Assembly (NCBI RefSeq): GCF_003339865.1
Contig: NZ_QPKV01000004.1
Coordinates: 656,477 to 720,476, forward strand
Source: Pedobacter chinensis
GTDB taxonomy: Bacteria > Bacteroidota > Bacteroidia > Sphingobacteriales > Sphingobacteriaceae
DNA length: 64,000 nucleotides
Direction of reading: 5' to 3'
Shown here: positions 33,977 through 43,083 of the stretch, in pieces
Layout of the letters: each line of letters begins with the position of its first letter
Position numbering within the stretch: position 1 is the stretch's first letter
Made by a program: the position numbers and the translations under genes
Notes under the pieces: model-generated
Databases searched by the model: none
Told to the model about the DNA's origin: nothing
The model's input: only the letters and a program-made list of their open reading frames with translations

Positions 33977-34762
33977 ATGGAAAATCAATACGGCATTTGC
34001 AGAGTTGCTGTGGCATCTTTAAGAGCTGAACCATCCGACAGAGCAGAAATTGTTTCGCAATTATTATTTGGAGAACATGTTGAAATCATTCAAAAAGAAG
34101 ATCGATGGTGGTTAATCCAAAATGGATATGATGGCTATCAGGGCTGGATGGATTTCAGACAGCTTGCCAATATCACTCAAAATCAGTTTACGGAATTGCA
34201 TGATTGCAAATTGCTGGCTCCTTTGAGTTTTAATAATGTTTTAACCGCTGCTGATGGAAGTTTGTATCATTTAAGCCCGGCTAGTAATTTACCGTATTTA
34301 AAAGATGGGTATTGTTATGCAGGTAAAGAACAATTTAAACTTGGTTTCGATCCCTACAATAGCTCAGGCGCAGATTTTAAAGCCGATATTGAATCAACTG
34401 CCAAATTTTTTCAAAACATTCCTTATTTATGGGGTGGGCGAAATTTGTTTGGATTAGATTGCTCTGGTTTTGTGCAAACCGTTTTTAAAATGTTGAACAT
34501 TAAATTAAACAGAGATGCTTCACAGCAGGCAGAACAAGGTGAATTAGTTGGCTTTTTAGCAGAATGCAAACCTGGTGACGTTGCTTTTTTTGATAATGCT
34601 GAAGGCAAAATCACTCATGTTGGAATTATGCTGAACCCGAATGAGATTATCCATTCATCAGCAAAGGTTAAAATAGACCCGATTGATGATCAGGGGATTT
34701 TTAACAGAGAGCTAGGTGTTTACAGCCATAAGCTGAGGATCATAAAGCGCTTTGTGGAATAA
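33977..34762 (+). CDS. C40 (NlpC/P60) peptidase with SH3-like domain
   Basis: The 261-residue protein has an N-terminal bacterial SH3 region (VASLRAEPSDRAEIVSQLLF, then WWLIQNGYDGYQGWM). The NlpC/P60 domain follows, with catalytic Cys in LFGLDCSGFVQTVF near residue 163 and His in ITHVGIMLNPNEIIHSS. It should cleave the D-Glu-diamino acid bond of peptidoglycan stem peptides. No signal peptide is evident, so it may recycle cell-wall fragments in the cytoplasm or leave by another route. Confidence 0.92.
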   Translation: MENQYGICRVAVASLRAEPSDRAEIVSQLLFGEHVEIIQKEDRWWLIQNGYDGYQGWMDFRQLANITQNQFTELHDCKLLAPLSFNNVLTAADGSLYHLSPASNLPYLKDGYCYAGKEQFKLGFDPYNSSGADFKADIESTAKFFQNIPYLWGGRNLFGLDCSGFVQTVFKMLNIKLNRDASQQAEQGELVGFLAECKPGDVAFFDNAEGKITHVGIMLNPNEIIHSSAKVKIDPIDDQGIFNRELGVYSHKLRIIKRFVE

Positions 34763-34800
34763 GTATTAAAGTTGCATCTTCATTGTAAAATCAATTTATA

Positions 34801-37800
34801 ATGAAGATACTTTTAATGCTCAGCATCCTTTTTGTTTTCTCTTTTCAAAGTTTTGCGCAAAATAAACTTTCCCAAAGTAAAGATTCGGGCTACTTTACCT
34901 ACATTTATAAAATCACTGAAAAGGAAACTGCTGAGATTGCCGGAAAAGGTAAATCTGGTTTCAATGAAAGTTTTCTTCATACACAGATTGATAGTTTCTT
35001 TACATCGAAGGGCTATAAAAAAGATCTTCCATTTGGCAATTACATTTATCTAAGTACAAACCAAAACAAGCTCAATTACTTTTATAAAGCTGTAAAAAAT
35101 GTTGATCTCCAATTCATCAACAATTTAAAAGAATTTCAATTTTATTTAACAGATCAAAAAGGTAATTATATTAATGCCGATAAGGTCGAAATTGGCAATG
35201 GCAAAACGGTACATTTTGATCATCAGGCTAAACTCTATAAAGCCCCATTTCCAAAATCAGAAAGCTACATTAAGGTTAATTATCAAGGGGTTTCTAATTT
35301 TTTTACATTCGATTTAGATGAGGAAAAACCTTATAATTACAAAAAGAACTGGTCTTTTTTTAAAAAAGTGGCCTATTCATCGCCAATAAAATATACCTGG
35401 CTGCCTTTTAAAAAACTTTTTTCAAATGGTTATAATAATTCTAATAACCAACCCAAATACAAAGGTTTTATGGTTTTTAGCAAGCCAAAGTACAAGCCTT
35501 TAGATACCGTTAAGTTTAAAGCTTATGTTTTAACCACAAAAGGAAAAATAATAAGGGATAAAATATTGCAGGTAAAACTTTACGGTAACAACAAAGATAA
35601 AATTCTCACTAGTTTAAAACCTTATCACGATGGTGGGTACGAATATCAGTTTGTTTTGGCCGATAGTTTGAATCTTCGGCTGGACAGAAGTTATCAGATT
35701 TCGTTAACTGAAAAAGTGAAAAATAAAGACCAGAATGTTATCTCCGCAAGCTTTTATTATGAAGAATATGAATTGAAATCGTTGAATTTTGCAGTGCGTA
35801 CCGATAAAGAAAAGCACCAGATTGGTTCGCCGGTTACGGTATTCATGAAAGCTACAGATGAAAATGAACTGGCCGCTCCTGATGGTAGAGTGAAAATTAC
35901 TGCACTAACCAGTAATGTAGGTTTATTTGGCGATAAAAAGGTGTTCGTTGCAGATACACTTTGGGAAAAGGAAATAAATTTAGATCCGGTAGGAGAAACA
36001 AAACTGATTTTGCCCGATAGTATTTTTCCAAAGGCAAGTTTGAATTTTTCGTTAAAATTCGATTTCCGAAATAGCAATAACGAAAGCCGGTCAGAAACAA
36101 AATATTTATCATTCGCATTTCAAAAGGAGTTAAAAACATTAACAGAAATTATATCATCTTTAAAAAAAGACAGCATCTATGTTGATTATCGTGTAAATGA
36201 TAAACCGGAAAAAAGAAAGGCGAAAATTATTTCGTTCTCGAAAGAGGATGTCGAACTAGATACTTTGCATGTAGAATTGCCTTTGGCCATAAAAATAGAT
36301 TACAAGGCCGATCACTACCTGGTAGAGACAGATAATGGAGTGAAAAACCACATCTTCATGTCAGATTTTAAACCAAACTTAAGTATTGGTGCGATGCAAA
36401 ATCGAGATTCACTTCGTGTAGTAATAGATAATGAACATAAAGTGCCCTTTTGGTATACCATTTTTTCTGGCAACAAAATTTTTCACAAAGGTTTTACCAA
36501 TGCCCTGGATACCACTTTTAGACACACAAACACAAAGGCAGCTCACATCAGAATAAATTATTATTGGGATGAGAAAGAGGTTAATCAAGAGGTTAGCGCG
36601 TTTTATAACCCTGGTTTGTTAAATGTAAAACTGCTTGCGCCGGATATGGTTTACCCAGGCCAGAGTGTAAACATGCTGGTGAAAGTAACAGATTTGGAGA
36701 ACAAGCCTGTCGCCAATACCGATTTAACCGCTTATGCCATAACCGCTAAATTTAAAAACGATTATGCACTATCTATACCAGGCTTTGGTAAAAGTTATTT
36801 TGCCCGTAAGAAAAAGGATATTCAATTTGAGTCTGAAAATATTTATTTGAGTGAATCTACACAGGTAAATTGGCAAAAATGGGGTAAAAAGCTTGGTCTT
36901 GATACCATTGAATATTATAAGTTTACACATCCAAATCCGGTATATTCCATTTACGAATCGGCCAATGATACCACCACTCAAATTGCGCCTTTTGTAATTT
37001 CTGATGGAGTTATAGTGCCTGTCAATATTGTTTATATTGATGAAATTCCGGTGTTTTTTAGTCAGGCAGAACAGCTTTCGAGGTATTCTTTTAAGGTAAA
37101 ACCTGGCATACATGATATCAGATTGCGAACCTACAATAAGATTGTTTCCATTTCTGGTTTTAATGTCCCGAAAGGAAAAAAAACGATAGTAAGCATTTCG
37201 GCCGATGCCACCAGTAATTCGACAAGCATTGTTAAAGAAGCGCCCAGTACACTAACTACTTATGAAAGTGAGCTGTTGAATAAATATATGCTTAAGGTAA
37301 AAAATAATTTTAATGGCGAAAAAACGATTCTTAAAGCCGATACCACTGATGTTTTATTGAATGTTCCTCCTAATATATCAACCAATAAAGATTTACTGAT
37401 TGGACCGCTTAAAGAAAATTATCTCGAATTAAAAACCAAAGACTTTTCTCAGGATTTTATTAAGGAGCCTGGTTATACTTACACTTTTACCAAAGGATTG
37501 ATTAAACAGAAATCTTATGATAACCAGTATGCGTTTAATCCTGGTTTATCAAAATCTGCAGGTATAAATACAGATTATAAACAATACATTTTAAAGAAAA
37601 ATGAAATAGACAGCATTTGGAATGATTATCTTGATTTAAGGAGTTACAGTACGCAGCTTTTCCAAAATCGAAACTCAAGTTTAATAAATACTGGTAAGTT
37701 AAGTTTTGAGCTCGATACTGCATTTACCAAACGCTTGCCATACATCAAAAATATTGTTATTTATAAGCCTGGCGAACCAGATTTTATCCAGATATATGCC

Positions 37801-40605
37801 GGTAACAACTCCTACTGGCCACCGTTGGCAGCTGGGAATTACCGGATCATGTTTTTGTTAAAGGATAACAGATATTTTTCAGCAGAAGAGGTTAAAATCA
37901 AAGCCAATGGAGTTAATTATTATAAATGGGATAAATTTAAAATATCGGCAGCTGATGATTTCAGCATCAGGTTAGATGGTTACATTAAGAGCATAAAAAG
38001 CAATGGCGGCTATTATCCAACTGCTAAAATAGCTGCCGAAGTAGTGGAGACCTTCAATGATAAAAATTTCGATTTCAGTACGCTTAAAGGCGAAATGAAG
38101 GGAAGAATAATTGCCGAGGATGACCAACTGGCTTTGCCAGGTGTAATGATTAAAATTGTAGGATTAAATATTTCCACAAGTACCAATGCAAATGGAAATT
38201 TTTCGATTAAAATTCCTGCCAATGGTAAGATAACGATCTCATATATAGGTTATGAAACCATTACTATGTCTGCCCGCGATGGCAATGTTGGCGATGTGAA
38301 ATTGAAACCAAGCCATAATTTTTTGAATGAGGTAGTGGTAGTAGGTTACGGCGAAACTGTAAGAAAAGAGAATTTAACAGCCAGTTCAATGGTTGTAATG
38401 GAGCAAACTTTGTCAGGAAGTGTTGCCGGATTGAGCATTACCAACGGAAATATGATTCGCATTAGAGGTACAGCTTCTTTATCTGGCACCGAAAAACCCA
38501 TTATTATTGTTGATGGTGTTCCGTTTTCTGGAGATATTACTTCACTTGGCGCAGATGATATTGCCAATATAAATGTATTAAAAGGAGCCGATGCAACTGC
38601 TATTTATGGTTCAAGGGCTGCAAATGGTGTTATCATCATTAAAACCAAAAAAGGAAATACTGCGGTTAATGCAACTGGAGAATTGATAGCACAACAGCAA
38701 ACCATGCGCACAAATTTTTCTGATGAAGGCTTTTGGCAACCTAAATTAATAACTGATGAAACCGGAACGGCAAAGTTTTCTGTGAAGTTTCCTGATGATA
38801 TTACCAACTGGAAAGCAAGAGTAATTGCGATAAATGGCAAAAAACAATCTGGCTTAACCGAAACCTTTATAAAATCTTTTAAATCGCTCAGTGCGAATTT
38901 TGTTTCGCCATTGTTTGCTGTTCAGGGCGATAGCATAAATGTGATTGGAAAACTGATGAATTATACGCCGTTTGAGGAAAAGGTAAATCGAAAATTCAGT
39001 TACAATGGCTTGGAGATGCGAAATTCAATTATCGACTTTAAAAATGCCCACATTGATACCATTACCGTTGCAGCAAATGGAAAAGATAGTTTGAATTTTG
39101 AGTATACCCTGAAACAAGAGAATGGTTATTTTGATGGAGAAATTCGAAAGATCCCGGTTTTTGAGCAAGGTGCGAAAGAAACAAAGGGTTATTTCTCGGC
39201 GTTACTTCGTGATACTGCAATTACCTACAATTTCGATAAAAATTTAGGTAAAGTTACTTTAAGAGCAGAATCATCAATATTCCCAACGCTTTTAGATGAA
39301 ATGACCAAATTACGCAATTATGAATATTTATGCAATGAACAACTGGCTTCGAAGTTAAAGTCATTGTTGTTGGAAAAAGAGGTTCGCAAATATTTGAATC
39401 AACCTTTTACACATGAAAAGGATATTTTATTTATCATTAAAAAATTGCAGCAAACAAGGAAACCAGAGGGAACATGGGCTTGGTGGCAAAATGGCGAAGA
39501 GCAAATCTGGATTAGTTTACATGTGGTTGATGCGCTATTGAAGGCAGAAAAGCTAGGCTATAAAATTGATTTAAATAAGCAAATTTTATATTCTTATTTA
39601 GTGAAAAAACTTACTGATGAGTATAACTATGAGCAAATTCAAACGATTAAGCTGTTACACTTATTGGATAATAAACATTACATCAAAGATTGGGTTTTAG
39701 CATTCGAAAAAAGGAAAACCTTACAAAAAGCCAATTTGTATGAAACTTTGGAGCTAATGGAATTAAAGCAAATTGCTGGTATTAAAGTGAATACAGATTC
39801 GCTTTTGAAGATTAAAAAACAAACCATGTTTGGCAATTTTTATTGGGGAGAAGATAACACACGATTCTGGAATAACAGTATTCAAAATACTTTACTGGCT
39901 TATAAAGTTTTGAGAAACCAGGGAAAACATGAAAGTGAGTTGGAGAAAATTGCTTTGTATTTTCTTGAGCAGCGAAAAGATGGGCAGTGGCGAAATACCT
40001 TTGAGTCATCGTTAATTTTAGAAACCATTTTACCGGAATTATTGATCGAAAATAAAAATGCAGAACCCTCATCAATGAAGTTGAACGAAGAAATTGTTTC
40101 TACTTTTCCCTATGATCGGGTGTTGGAAAATACCAGCTCGGTAAAACTAGTTAAAAATGGAAAAATGCCAGTTTACTTTACGGCTTTTCAGCAATTTCAA
40201 AACCCTGCACCAGAGAAGGTGAGTAAAGATTTTACGGTTAACACTTCTTTCATTCAAAATGGTAGCGTTGTAAAGAAATTGAAAGCAGGGAATTTGACAA
40301 CGCTAAAAGTAGAAGTAGAGGTTCGGGCTGATGCTGACTATGTGATGATTGAAATTCCTATTCCGGCAGGCTGTAGTTATGAAAACAAAAAACAAAATTT
40401 TTGGGGCGTGGAAACTCACAGAGAGTATTTTAAAAACAAAACATCTATTTTCTGTACGAAATTGAAACAAGGAAAATATGCTTTTACTATCGATTTAATG
40501 CCGCGTTATTCGGGGTCATACGTATTGAATCCGGCAAAAGCGGAAATGATGTATTTTCCTGTGTTTTATGGTAGAGAAGGAATGAAAAAGATAGGAATAA
40601 ATTAA
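34801..40605 (+). CDS. Alpha-2-macroglobulin-like protein with embedded SusC-type TonB plug
   Basis: The 1934-residue protein has a signal peptide (MKILLMLSILFVFSFQSFA) and macroglobulin domains from about residue 220 (YKGFMVFSKPKYKPLDTV). At about 1100-1185 lies a carboxypeptidase-regulatory-like domain (LPGVMIKIVGLNISTSTNAN). A TonB plug at about 1175-1286 contains NEVVVVGYG, IRIRGTASLSG, IIIVDGVPFSGD and ATAIYGSRAANGVIII. The A2M domain resumes at about 1308 (GFWQPKLITDETGTAKFSV) and includes a thioester-type CNEQ at 1511-1514, then an alpha-helical toroid (TWAWWQNGEEQIWISLHVVD). There is no barrel for the plug. A2M proteins trap proteases or act in envelope defence; the plug's role is unknown. 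Confidence 0.88.
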   Translation: MKILLMLSILFVFSFQSFAQNKLSQSKDSGYFTYIYKITEKETAEIAGKGKSGFNESFLHTQIDSFFTSKGYKKDLPFGNYIYLSTNQNKLNYFYKAVKNVDLQFINNLKEFQFYLTDQKGNYINADKVEIGNGKTVHFDHQAKLYKAPFPKSESYIKVNYQGVSNFFTFDLDEEKPYNYKKNWSFFKKVAYSSPIKYTWLPFKKLFSNGYNNSNNQPKYKGFMVFSKPKYKPLDTVKFKAYVLTTKGKIIRDKILQVKLYGNNKDKILTSLKPYHDGGYEYQFVLADSLNLRLDRSYQISLTEKVKNKDQNVISASFYYEEYELKSLNFAVRTDKEKHQIGSPVTVFMKATDENELAAPDGRVKITALTSNVGLFGDKKVFVADTLWEKEINLDPVGETKLILPDSIFPKASLNFSLKFDFRNSNNESRSETKYLSFAFQKELKTLTEIISSLKKDSIYVDYRVNDKPEKRKAKIISFSKEDVELDTLHVELPLAIKIDYKADHYLVETDNGVKNHIFMSDFKPNLSIGAMQNRDSLRVVIDNEHKVPFWYTIFSGNKIFHKGFTNALDTTFRHTNTKAAHIRINYYWDEKEVNQEVSAFYNPGLLNVKLLAPDMVYPGQSVNMLVKVTDLENKPVANTDLTAYAITAKFKNDYALSIPGFGKSYFARKKKDIQFESENIYLSESTQVNWQKWGKKLGLDTIEYYKFTHPNPVYSIYESANDTTTQIAPFVISDGVIVPVNIVYIDEIPVFFSQAEQLSRYSFKVKPGIHDIRLRTYNKIVSISGFNVPKGKKTIVSISADATSNSTSIVKEAPSTLTTYESELLNKYMLKVKNNFNGEKTILKADTTDVLLNVPPNISTNKDLLIGPLKENYLELKTKDFSQDFIKEPGYTYTFTKGLIKQKSYDNQYAFNPGLSKSAGINTDYKQYILKKNEIDSIWNDYLDLRSYSTQLFQNRNSSLINTGKLSFELDTAFTKRLPYIKNIVIYKPGEPDFIQIYAGNNSYWPPLAAGNYRIMFLLKDNRYFSAEEVKIKANGVNYYKWDKFKISAADDFSIRLDGYIKSIKSNGGYYPTAKIAAEVVETFNDKNFDFSTLKGEMKGRIIAEDDQLALPGVMIKIVGLNISTSTNANGNFSIKIPANGKITISYIGYETITMSARDGNVGDVKLKPSHNFLNEVVVVGYGETVRKENLTASSMVVMEQTLSGSVAGLSITNGNMIRIRGTASLSGTEKPIIIVDGVPFSGDITSLGADDIANINVLKGADATAIYGSRAANGVIIIKTKKGNTAVNATGELIAQQQTMRTNFSDEGFWQPKLITDETGTAKFSVKFPDDITNWKARVIAINGKKQSGLTETFIKSFKSLSANFVSPLFAVQGDSINVIGKLMNYTPFEEKVNRKFSYNGLEMRNSIIDFKNAHIDTITVAANGKDSLNFEYTLKQENGYFDGEIRKIPVFEQGAKETKGYFSALLRDTAITYNFDKNLGKVTLRAESSIFPTLLDEMTKLRNYEYLCNEQLASKLKSLLLEKEVRKYLNQPFTHEKDILFIIKKLQQTRKPEGTWAWWQNGEEQIWISLHVVDALLKAEKLGYKIDLNKQILYSYLVKKLTDEYNYEQIQTIKLLHLLDNKHYIKDWVLAFEKRKTLQKANLYETLELMELKQIAGIKVNTDSLLKIKKQTMFGNFYWGEDNTRFWNNSIQNTLLAYKVLRNQGKHESELEKIALYFLEQRKDGQWRNTFESSLILETILPELLIENKNAEPSSMKLNEEIVSTFPYDRVLENTSSVKLVKNGKMPVYFTAFQQFQNPAPEKVSKDFTVNTSFIQNGSVVKKLKAGNLTTLKVEVEVRADADYVMIEIPIPAGCSYENKKQNFWGVETHREYFKNKTSIFCTKLKQGKYAFTIDLMPRYSGSYVLNPAKAEMMYFPVFYGREGMKKIGIN

Positions 40606-40679
40606 AATAATTATAGCATACTTACTTAAGGGAAATATGGGTTTTTGCCGTGTTTTTAGCTATATTTGTTTAGTAAAAA

Positions 40680-40901
40680 ATGATAATTATGACGCCTAAA
40701 GTAAGAAAAATGGCAATGGTTGTTAATAAAGTGAAAATGGAAGATGAGGACGAACTTGATGTGCTTTTTTGGCTTAATCAGCCAATTTCAGAACGTTTAA
40801 AAACAGTGGTATCTCTAAGAAAACATTATTTTACCTGGTTGAATGGCTCATTCCCTGAAAATATAGCAAAGGTTGTAAATAGAAGAAAATTTAATGTTTG
40901 A
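40680..40901 (+). CDS. Small protein paired with a nucleotidyltransferase
   Basis: The 73-residue product (or 70 from the ATG at 40689) contains EDEDELDVLFWLNQPISERL and KTVVSLRKHYFTWLNG. It is helical and charged. Its end overlaps the nucleotidyltransferase start by 8 bp, so the two are translationally coupled. Pairs of this form are known from nucleotidyltransferase modules that resemble toxin-antitoxin loci. I recognise no named family. Confidence 0.72.
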   Translation: MIIMTPKVRKMAMVVNKVKMEDEDELDVLFWLNQPISERLKTVVSLRKHYFTWLNGSFPENIAKVVNRRKFNV

Positions 40902-41343
40902 ACAGGATTTTATTGACTTTATTGAATTGCTAAATAAACATGAGGCCGATTATATGGTAATTGGAGCACACGCTTTAGCTTATCATGGCAGACCTCGTCA
41001 TACCGGAGATTTAGATATCTGGATTAATCCATCTGATGAAAATGCGGAAAGAATGCTTAAAGTTATTGGGGATTTTGGTTTTGCATCATTAGGATTAAAA
41101 AAAGAAGATTTCTTAAATGATGGTTATGTTACTCAATTGGGCTATCCGCCGCTTAGAATTGATATTTTAAATGCAATTTCCGGAGTACAATTTGAAGAAG
41201 CCTTTAACAATAGAATTAATGCAGATGTAGATGGCTTATCTATAAATTTTATAAACATTGATGATTTTATAGTGAATAAACAAGCGTCAGGTAGAAAAAA
41301 AGATTTAGGTGATATTGCTGCTCTAAAACGTAAAAAAAACTAA
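40894..41343 (+). CDS. Minimal nucleotidyltransferase-fold protein
   Basis: The 149-residue protein has a polymerase-beta-like core: YMVIGAHALAYHGRPRHTGD, then LDIWI, where the DLD pair would bind metal, and RIDILNAISG with a third Asp. The loop before it reads GAHA instead of the common GSRA. It overlaps the upstream small gene by 8 bp and the convergent WD40 gene by 4 bp. A role as a stand-alone AMP- or nucleotide-transferring partner of a TA-like pair is possible; no HEPN gene is present. Confidence 0.8.
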   Translation: MFEQDFIDFIELLNKHEADYMVIGAHALAYHGRPRHTGDLDIWINPSDENAERMLKVIGDFGFASLGLKKEDFLNDGYVTQLGYPPLRIDILNAISGVQFEEAFNNRINADVDGLSINFINIDDFIVNKQASGRKKDLGDIAALKRKKN

Positions 41344-42239
41344 AGTTCCATTTCCCAAACCATAACCTGCCTGTCATCACCGGTAGAAATTAAATATTTT
41401 CCATCATTACTCCATATTATTTTATTGATAGAATGCGTATGGCCAATCCCTGCTTTCTCTAAACTTAAAATTTTATAAAGCTTGAAATTTTCGGCATCCC
41501 ATAATTTAATACTTTTATCCTGACTGCTTGTTGCAAAATAAGGTAGAGCAGGATGGAAAGCAATATCATAAACGGTAAACATGTGTGCAGGAATGGTTTG
41601 TCTCAATTCATATGCAGGTAAATTCCAGATTTTCAGTTGCGCATCTCTACTGCCCGAAATAAGATATTCTCCTGTTGGATGATAAGCTAAAGCGGTAACA
41701 GGAAGCGAATGGCCTTCCAGATTTTGTTTTAAACTATAATCTGCGAGGTTGTAAATTTTGATCAAATGATCTTTGCAGCCAAAAGCAACCTCAGTTTCAT
41801 CGGGAGAAATCGCGATAGCCCGAACAGTATCGTAAGCTGCCTGAAAACGATAAATCTCTTTAAAATCACCGAGCGACCAAACAGCCACCGTTCCATCTTC
41901 GCCGGTGGTTAGCAATTCGTTTTTACTTTTTACCGTTTGAATATTGAAAATGGGTTTGGTATGCGCACTGATTCTGATGATTACTTTTTGTTCAATTAAA
42001 TCATACACACTGAAAGCTCCGCTACGTTCTCCAACAAATAGTTGATTATTGTGATAATGTAAATAATAAACGGAGCTTTGTACAGGCATTTTAACCTTAA
42101 TAAAAGCCATTTTATCCAACGACCATTCTACTACGCCTTTATCATTCCCGGCACTAAAGAACGTTTCTGCTTTATTCGAACTAGCTAAAGCATAAACAGG
42201 ATTTTGATGACCAGAAAAGGTTTGTAAGTGTTTAAGCAT
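41340..42239 (-). CDS. WD40 repeat protein
   Basis: The 299-residue protein consists of about seven WD40 repeats, e.g. LQTFSGHQNPVYALASSNK, LLTTGEDGTVAVWSLGDF, SLPVTALAYHPTGEYLISGS, RDAQLKIWNLPAY and GDDRQVMVWEM. This forms one beta-propeller for protein binding. No signal peptide is present, so it is cytoplasmic. No partner can be read from context. It lies upstream of the his operon end on the same strand but is separated by a repeat-rich gap. Confidence 0.93.
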   Translation of the reverse strand: MLKHLQTFSGHQNPVYALASSNKAETFFSAGNDKGVVEWSLDKMAFIKVKMPVQSSVYYLHYHNNQLFVGERSGAFSVYDLIEQKVIIRISAHTKPIFNIQTVKSKNELLTTGEDGTVAVWSLGDFKEIYRFQAAYDTVRAIAISPDETEVAFGCKDHLIKIYNLADYSLKQNLEGHSLPVTALAYHPTGEYLISGSRDAQLKIWNLPAYELRQTIPAHMFTVYDIAFHPALPYFATSSQDKSIKLWDAENFKLYKILSLEKAGIGHTHSINKIIWSNDGKYLISTGDDRQVMVWEMEL

Positions 42240-42395
42240 TTGTAAGATTGATTTAGGGTGTAAGGTTAGGGTTTAGGGTATAAGGTTTAGTGTGTAAAGT
42301 TCGGTATAATAACGGACACCCGCGATCTTCTACCTTAATTGGCTTGGGATAGTACCCTACACCTTCCGCCTTATACCTTCCACCTTAATTCCGCC
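42240..42395. repeat. Repeat-rich gap with inverted TAAGG motifs
   Basis: TAGGGTGTAAGGTTAGGGTT and GGGTATAAGG at 42252-42285 are mirrored by CACCTTCCGCC, CTTATACCTTCC and ACCTT at 42360-42390. The same TAAGG/AAGGTA motif type recurs at 48258-48292 and 60141-60210. It is a lineage repeat, not a gene. Confidence 0.6.
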
Positions 42396-42998
42396 CTACC
42401 TATGCCTTTTCTCTAAATTTTTAGCAATATCATGAATAGACAAACCTTTTTCTTTCAATAAAAATAGTAAATGGAATACTAAATCTGATGCTTCTCCAAT
42501 TAATTCTTCTTCGCTTTCAGCAAGGGCGGCAATTACAGTTTCAACACCTTCCTCACCAACTTTTTGAGCGATTTTATTCAAGCCCTTGCTGCGCATCTTG
42601 TTGATGTATGAACCTTCAACTGGATTCTCATATCGATCTGTGATAATATTCTCCAGTTCAAAAATAAAGTTTTGATTGAATTCTGTTTTGAAACAGCTGC
42701 GGCTACCGGTATGACAAGTTGGGCCAACAGCATCTGCCTTGATTAAAATGGTATCGTTATCGCAATCAACAAACAATTCTTTAACATAAAGGAAGTTGTT
42801 GCTGGTTTCTCCTTTAGTCCACAGGCGATTTTTTGAACGTGAAAAGAACGTTACTTTGCCCTCTGCCTGTGTTTTTTCCAAAGCTTCAGCATTCATGTAA
42901 CCGAGCATTAAAACCTCTAAAGTTTTGTAATCCTGAATAATTACAGGGAGTAAGCCTGCCGTTTTATCCCAATCAAGAGATGATGTGTTGATGTTCAT
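42396..42998 (-). CDS. hisI: Bifunctional phosphoribosyl-AMP cyclohydrolase/phosphoribosyl-ATP diphosphatase
   Basis: Histidine pathway steps 2 and 3. The N-terminal HisI half (residues 1-110) has the zinc motif region DCDNDTILIKADAVGPTCHTG and GSRSCF, and VTFFSRSKNRLWTKGETS. The C-terminal HisE half is helical with VGEEGVETVIAALAESEEEL. The start at 42998 (MNINTSSLDWDK) is preferred; the frame to 43028 runs into a palindromic repeat. It is the last gene of the his operon. Confidence 0.96.
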   Translation of the reverse strand: MNINTSSLDWDKTAGLLPVIIQDYKTLEVLMLGYMNAEALEKTQAEGKVTFFSRSKNRLWTKGETSNNFLYVKELFVDCDNDTILIKADAVGPTCHTGSRSCFKTEFNQNFIFELENIITDRYENPVEGSYINKMRSKGLNKIAQKVGEEGVETVIAALAESEEELIGEASDLVFHLLFLLKEKGLSIHDIAKNLEKRHR

Positions 42999-43013
42999 TT
43001 TTATTATATTTCC

Positions 43014-43073
43014 GTCATTGCGAGGCAAGAAGCAATCTTTCTCGCTAATAGATTGCTTCTTGTCTCGAATGAC
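43014..43073. repeat. GTCATTGCGA-type palindromic element
   Basis: GTCATTGCGAGGCAAGAAGC at 43014-43033 (arm to 43038) is mirrored by an arm at 43050-43073 ending TCGAATGAC. It sits between hisF and hisI in the operon. Related elements occur at 59107-59178 and at the window end (63984). Confidence 0.75.
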
Positions 43074-43083
43074 GCGTGTACTA

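Noticed and set aside
42240..42300. TTAGGGTT-like sequence suggesting telomeric repeats
   Set aside because: Only irregular TAAGG/TAGGG motifs with an inverted partner; it is a lineage-specific intergenic repeat on a bacterial chromosome.
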